Source: Desulfovibrio psychrotolerans (GTDB taxonomy: Bacteria; Desulfobacterota; Desulfovibrionia; Desulfovibrionales; Desulfovibrionaceae). Taken from it: a DNA stretch of 64,000 nt. Location of the stretch: the NCBI RefSeq assembly GCF_013340305.1, contig NZ_BLVP01000035.1:62001-126000 (forward strand), given 5' to 3'. A program made the translations under genes and the position numbers. Shown in pieces: positions 61,228 to 64,000 of the stretch. The notes under the pieces are model-generated. The model worked only from the letters and a program-made list of their open reading frames with translations. It did not search any database and was not told the DNA's origin. Position 1 is the stretch's first letter; each line of letters starts with the position of its first letter.

Positions 61228-61950
61228 CTATGACCCGGTTATGACTCCGGCGGTGTTGTCCGGTGCCTGTTCCGATGCCTGTTTGGGTACCTGTCCAGAT
61301 ACCTGTCCAGACACCTGTCCGGAGACATCATCCTGCGACCCCGCCTCAGAACGCTGCGAAACGCCACGCACAAAATCCAGAACCAGCCGGGGCACAAGCG
61401 GCCACAGCACCAGCAGCACAGCAGCACCGGTCAGCCAGCCGCCCAGCACATCCGTAGGATAATGCTTGCCCAGGTACACGCGGGAATACCCTATGAGCAG
61501 CGGCAGCAGCCACAGCAGGCGCAACCGGGGCCACAGCAGCACGGCCATGCCCGCCGCCGCCACGGAATTGGCGGCATGGGCAGAAACGTAGGAGTTGCCC
61601 CGCGACTTCTGCGGAACAAAGTCGGCAGCCCGCTGCTGCCATTGGCCGTCTTCCACGTAGCGCACGCCCGCCATGGCGTTGTGGGGCCGCACCCTGCCGA
61701 ATTCCTTCTTCAGCACATTGCAGGTCAGGTCTCCGGCACCGGCTGCCAGCGCCACCAGCACCAACCCCGCCAGCAGCGGCTTCCACCGCCTGCTGCGCCA
61801 CCCGGCCACGGCAAAGCAGGCCACGGCTATCCCCCACACAAGCAGGCTGTTGGAAAACAACGGCATGGCCACATCCAGCACGCCGCTGCGCCATGTATCG
61901 TTCAGCAGAAAAAAGAGGGAGAGATCCCACTCCGGTGTTGCAAAGCTCAT
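61228..61950 (-). CDS. PAP2-family membrane phosphatase
   Basis: A 240-residue membrane phosphatase of the undecaprenyl-diphosphatase/PAP2 type. The three motifs are KKEFGRVRP, SYVSAHAANS and SRVYLGKHYPTDVLGG. Five to six hydrophobic segments are seen. The third of three successive ATG codons (61950) is chosen because GGAG lies 6 bases upstream of it. The C-terminal tail is a 12-bp tandem repeat encoding VSGQ units, which is unusual. It dephosphorylates lipid diphosphates in the envelope, substrate unknown. Confidence 0.85.
   Translation of the reverse strand: MSFATPEWDLSLFFLLNDTWRSGVLDVAMPLFSNSLLVWGIAVACFAVAGWRSRRWKPLLAGLVLVALAAGAGDLTCNVLKKEFGRVRPHNAMAGVRYVEDGQWQQRAADFVPQKSRGNSYVSAHAANSVAAAGMAVLLWPRLRLLWLLPLLIGYSRVYLGKHYPTDVLGGWLTGAAVLLVLWPLVPRLVLDFVRGVSQRSEAGSQDDVSGQVSGQVSGQVPKQASEQAPDNTAGVITGS
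61289..61324. repeat. 12-bp tandem repeat in the PAP2 gene
   Basis: ACCTGTCCAGAT and close variants occur three times in a row (61289-61300, 61301-61312, 61313-61324), with a degenerate unit upstream. They encode the VSGQVSGQVSGQ tail of the PAP2 protein and could vary in copy number without a frameshift. Confidence 0.8.
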
Positions 61951-62015
61951 CATCATCTCCAGTGCTCCCCCGTGCAGTCAGCCAGTCCTGCCAGTCTTGT
62001 CAGGGTCTGACGGAG

Positions 62016-62072
62016 TCAGCCGGGGGCTGCCTGTTCAGCCGGGGTCTGCCCGTTCTGTCGGGGGCTGCCGGG
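62016..62072. repeat. 19-bp tandem repeat, three imperfect units
   Basis: Units at 62016-62034, 62035-62053 and 62054-62072 begin TCAGCCGGGGGCTGCC, TCAGCCGGGGTCTGCC and TCTGTCGGGGGCTGCC. Each contains a CCGGGGG/GCTGCC core that could fold weakly. Confidence 0.7.
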
Positions 62073-62120
62073 ATTATCAGGTTCGGGTATTCTCTGGAAA
62101 CGTCTCTCTCGTCAGGTAAT

Positions 62121-62150
62121 CCTGAGCAATCCTGAGCAATCCTGAGCAAT
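62121..62150. repeat. 10-bp perfect tandem repeat, three units
   Basis: CCTGAGCAAT is repeated exactly three times (62121-62130, 62131-62140, 62141-62150). The period is close to one DNA turn. Confidence 0.9.
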
Positions 62151-62439
62151 CGCGGGCATTGCCGGGCAATAACGGGGAATACCGGGGAACGCCGGGTAAT
62201 GCTGAACATACCGGGCATAGCCGTATCCCATGGTCCATCCCGCCTGCCCGCTCAGGCATCCGCATATACGGGTATGGTGCGCCGTGCTCATATACGTGTT
62301 TTCCGCCCACGGTACAACCTTCCCCGTGCCGGATAATCCCCTGCCGCCGCATCATGCCCGCGCTCTGCCTGCACCGCCACCTCCAAGGCACTCACCCTCA
62401 CCAATTGTCTGCCCATACGCCTTACAAGAAGCTCTCCCA

Positions 62440-62535
62440 AAACTCTCCAAGACACTCTCCAAAATGCCCCCAGAAACCTCTCAGAACACCTTTCAAGACA
62501 CCTTCCAAGATACCTTTCAATATGCCTTTCGGGAT
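62440..62535. repeat. 12-bp minisatellite, eight degenerate units
   Basis: Eight units of 12 bp run without a break. The best-kept are ACCTTTCAAGAC (62488), ACCTTCCAAGAT (62500) and ACCTTTCAATAT (62512); earlier units starting at 62440, 62452, 62464 and 62476 are more diverged. In one frame they spell TFQD-type tetrapeptides. The period equals that of the PAP2 repeat. Confidence 0.85.
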
Positions 62536-62600
62536 ACCCCCCGGCGGTGTCAGCCCCCGCATCTCAGGCCCAGTGCCGTGCGGGCAGCCGAAAACCGCTC

Positions 62601-62629
62601 TCGACTACCGTTTGCCTTAGTGCTATACA
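62601..62629 (+). promoter_or_regulatory. Sigma-70-like promoter for a possible short RNA
   Basis: TCGACT (62601-62606), a 17-base spacer and TATACA (62624-62629). Each box matches four of six consensus bases. Transcription would start near 62636. Confidence 0.45.
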
Positions 62630-62635
62630 GCGCGG

Positions 62636-62729
62636 AAAATAAAAGGAAGTGGCTTCGCAGGTTTCTTTCTTTTGTTCCGCCCGGTTTTGATCGCGTCGGT
62701 CTGAACCATTCCCCCACGGGCGGTTTTTT
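62636..62729 (+). ncRNA. Candidate small RNA or leader attenuator
   Basis: From the promoter to a terminator-like structure: CCGCCCG (62677-62683) pairs with CGGGCGG (62717-62723), followed by six T (62724-62729), giving an RNA of about 94 bases. The same hairpin could attenuate transcription into the downstream 59-residue gene and ubiE. The 33-base loop makes it weaker than a usual terminator. Confidence 0.4.
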
Positions 62730-62828
62730 GTCATCAAACGGCGGCATGGCATGCCGTCCCTTCCGTGAGCCGAGCGGAAAGGATGCCCGCCGCCGAGAAG
62801 TATCGGCATACGCAGAAGGACGGCGTTC

Positions 62829-63008
62829 GTGGAGAAACTCCAGAAAGAAGCCTTGCAGGTTACCAAGGAAATTGTCGTGAAGTTCATTGAAACGGGCCGG
62901 GTATCGCCCCAGAACATCACGGAAATATTCCCCGCCGTGTACGAGGTCATTCTGAACACCATCGAGGGCGGCTACACGCCTGCCCCTGCGGAAGAAGAAG
63001 CACAGTAG
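62829..63008 (+). CDS. 59-residue protein resembling the MucR N-terminal region
   Basis: A short gene starting at GTG 62829 with AAGGA about 9 bases upstream and ending in TAG at 63006-63008. The core ALQVTKEIVVKFIETGRVSP followed by NITEIFPAVYEVILNTI resembles the N-terminal oligomerisation part of MucR/Ros regulators, but the zinc-finger DNA-binding part is missing. The acidic C-terminus is short. It lies 13 bases before ubiE. The resemblance is by eye and needs a profile search. Confidence 0.7.
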   Translation: MEKLQKEALQVTKEIVVKFIETGRVSPQNITEIFPAVYEVILNTIEGGYTPAPAEEEAQ

Positions 63009-63021
63009 GCGCACGGCTCCC

Positions 63022-63801
63022 ATGCAGCATACCGCACCCCAGTCCGGCACAGCCGCCGGAGCACCACAGTATACTCCCGCCTCGGCATACACGGAACATG
63101 CGCGCCACGCGGAGCAGGTGTCCGGCATGTTCGGGCGCATTGCCCGCTGGTACGATTTCCTGAACCACCTGCTCAGCGGGGGCATGGATTATTACTGGCG
63201 GCAGCAGCTCGTACGGCAGCTTCTCCCCGGTCCCACGGGCAGGGTGCTGGATCTTGCGGCAGGCACCATGGATGTCTCGCTGGAAATTTTGCGCCAGCAT
63301 CCGGGCGTCACCGTGCCCGCACTGGACTACTGCCACCCCATGCTGGCGGCGGGAACGGGCAAGATAGCCAGAAAAGGGCGCAGCACCCGCATCATGCCCG
63401 TGCAGGCAGACGGGCGCGCGCTCCCGCTGCCGGACGCCAGCGTAGACTGCGCCACCATCGCCTTCGGCATACGCAACATCGTGCCCAGGGAAGATGCCCT
63501 CCGGGAACTGCACCGCGTGCTTGTGCCCGGCGGCAGGCTGTGCATACTGGAGTTCGGCACCGGCAAGCACCCGGTGTGGATGGGATTGTACAACTGGTAC
63601 CTGAACAGCGTCCTGCCGGGCATAGGCAAGATCATTTCCGGCGACGACGGTGCCTACAAGTACCTTGCGGACACCATCATGGCCTTTCCCACAGCGGACG
63701 AACTGGTGCAGGAAATGATGGACGCGGGCTTTTACCGCGCCTTCTACAAGCCCATGACATCCGGCATCGTGTACCTGCACGTGGCGGAAAAACGGGGCTA
63801 G
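63022..63801 (+). CDS. ubiE: UbiE/MenG-family quinone methyltransferase
   Basis: A 259-residue methyltransferase. Motif I is DLAAGTMDVSLEIL, the UbiE signature is YDFLNHLLSGGMDYYWR, and FGIRNIVPREDALRELHRVL with LEFGTGKHP are further landmarks. It C-methylates demethylmenaquinone, in line with a menaquinone-using anaerobe. The N-terminal ~25 residues are variable; ATG 63022 has only a weak Shine-Dalgarno. Confidence 0.9.
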   Translation: MQHTAPQSGTAAGAPQYTPASAYTEHARHAEQVSGMFGRIARWYDFLNHLLSGGMDYYWRQQLVRQLLPGPTGRVLDLAAGTMDVSLEILRQHPGVTVPALDYCHPMLAAGTGKIARKGRSTRIMPVQADGRALPLPDASVDCATIAFGIRNIVPREDALRELHRVLVPGGRLCILEFGTGKHPVWMGLYNWYLNSVLPGIGKIISGDDGAYKYLADTIMAFPTADELVQEMMDAGFYRAFYKPMTSGIVYLHVAEKRG

Positions 63802-63808
63802 AGACTGT

Positions 63809-64000
63809 TTACCCCCGGGCCAGCCACACCAGCAGCACCCCTGCACCTATGGCGGCAAGGCCCATGATACGCAGAGAAGGAGCACCGCGCCGGGCAAGGG
63901 TGGCAAGCACGGCGGGCAGTTTTTCGGCAAAAAGGGCATAGGGCAACCCTTCCAGAACAAGCGCAAGCCCCAGCGCGGTAACAAAAAGATTCCAGTCCAT
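63809..64000 (-). CDS. DUF2065 small membrane protein
   Basis: A 63-residue protein with two membrane helices: GLALVLEGLPYALF and LRIMGLAAIGAGVLLVWL. The opening MDWNLFVTALGLALVLEG is typical of DUF2065 (YjeT). Its ATG is the last codon of the window (minus strand), so a longer N-terminus cannot be excluded. It converges on ubiE. Function unknown. Confidence 0.8.
   Translation of the reverse strand: MDWNLFVTALGLALVLEGLPYALFAEKLPAVLATLARRGAPSLRIMGLAAIGAGVLLVWLARG

Larger units (their letters stand above)
61951..62828. other. 878-base intergenic region with repeats and possible RNA
   Basis: No convincing gene. It contains a 19-bp tandem repeat, a 10-bp tandem repeat, a long 12-bp minisatellite, a sigma-70-like promoter and a hairpin with a T-run, each listed separately. 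Reading frames crossing it consist of short periodic peptides in several frames, as expected from repeats. Confidence 0.6.

Noticed and set aside
62440-62535. Repeat tract considered as a CRISPR array
   Set aside because: Units are 12 bp, contiguous and degenerate, with no spacers and no cas genes nearby.
62230-62880. A 216-codon plus-strand frame across the repeat region
   Set aside because: It is made of tetrapeptides created by the 12-bp repeat, lacks a ribosome site and overlaps the better-supported 59-residue gene in another frame.

Overview
The window looks like chromosome from a GC-rich sulfate-reducing bacterium of the Desulfovibrionaceae (Desulfovibrio in the broad sense). The grounds are the flagellar block order fliR-flhB-flhA-flhF-fleN-fliA-cheY, a stand-alone IMP cyclohydrolase in place of a full PurH, an HflX with a long N-terminus, a HEAT-like protein resembling the DVU0298 family, and -24/-12 (sigma-54) promoter sequences next to flagellar genes. 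The assignment rests on recognised families and gene order, not on a database search.

Positions 1-13,452 are a surface-polysaccharide region, nearly all on the plus strand. The left edge is AT-rich (36 G+C in the first 120 bases by hand count) and composition climbs to the GC-rich host style, which suggests a horizontally acquired O-antigen or capsule island. The first part (708-9,262) holds a winged-helix regulator with a degenerate nucleotidyltransferase-like domain, then an HpcH/HpaI pyruvate aldolase, an NAD-dependent epimerase, a KdsB-like cytidylyltransferase, an FkbM methyltransferase, a 2-hydroxyacid dehydrogenase, a HAD phosphatase, a radical SAM/SPASM enzyme, a short-chain dehydrogenase and a glycosyltransferase-like protein. 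Together these could make and transfer a CMP-activated 2-keto-3-deoxy sugar acid that is not Kdo or sialic acid. The second part (9,302-13,452) encodes a CDP-6-deoxyhexose pathway (rfbF, rfbG, an RmlC-like epimerase, an RmlD-like reductase) and a NeuD/PglD-type acetyltransferase. No rfbH-type 3-dehydratase is present.

Positions 13,513-20,876 carry a PAS-GGDEF-EAL cyclic-di-GMP protein, an RND efflux adaptor/pump pair and a TPR protein. The TPR gene and the flagellar operon flgB-flgC-fliE-fliF-fliG-fliH-fliI (21,389-27,309) are divergent, and each has its own sigma-54-type promoter. Positions 27,400-42,387 are mostly housekeeping: nitroreductase, Lrp regulator, M50 protease, trpS, cysteine-cluster protein, rfaE2, M23 peptidase, ttcA-like, DUF4340, rpoZ, dnaJ, moaC, hflX, IMP cyclohydrolase and an O-antigen ligase.

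Positions 42,699-52,746 are a second flagellar block: fliR, flhB, flhA, flhF, fleN, fliA and cheY, then a fliL-like gene with three little-known companions. A sigma-54-like promoter abuts the fliR start codon. The remainder (53,111-64,000) encodes a dihydrouridine synthase, ispH, cheV, an archaeal-type ornithine cyclodeaminase relative, a DEAD-box helicase, a DsrE protein, a HEAT-like protein, a PAP2 phosphatase, a short MucR-like peptide, a UbiE/MenG methyltransferase and a DUF2065 protein. The 61,951-62,828 gap holds three kinds of tandem repeat and a possible small RNA or attenuator.

Most transcription units end in clear hairpins. Long reading frames opposite the GC-rich genes were treated as shadows. 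No tRNA, rRNA, insertion sequence or CRISPR array was seen.
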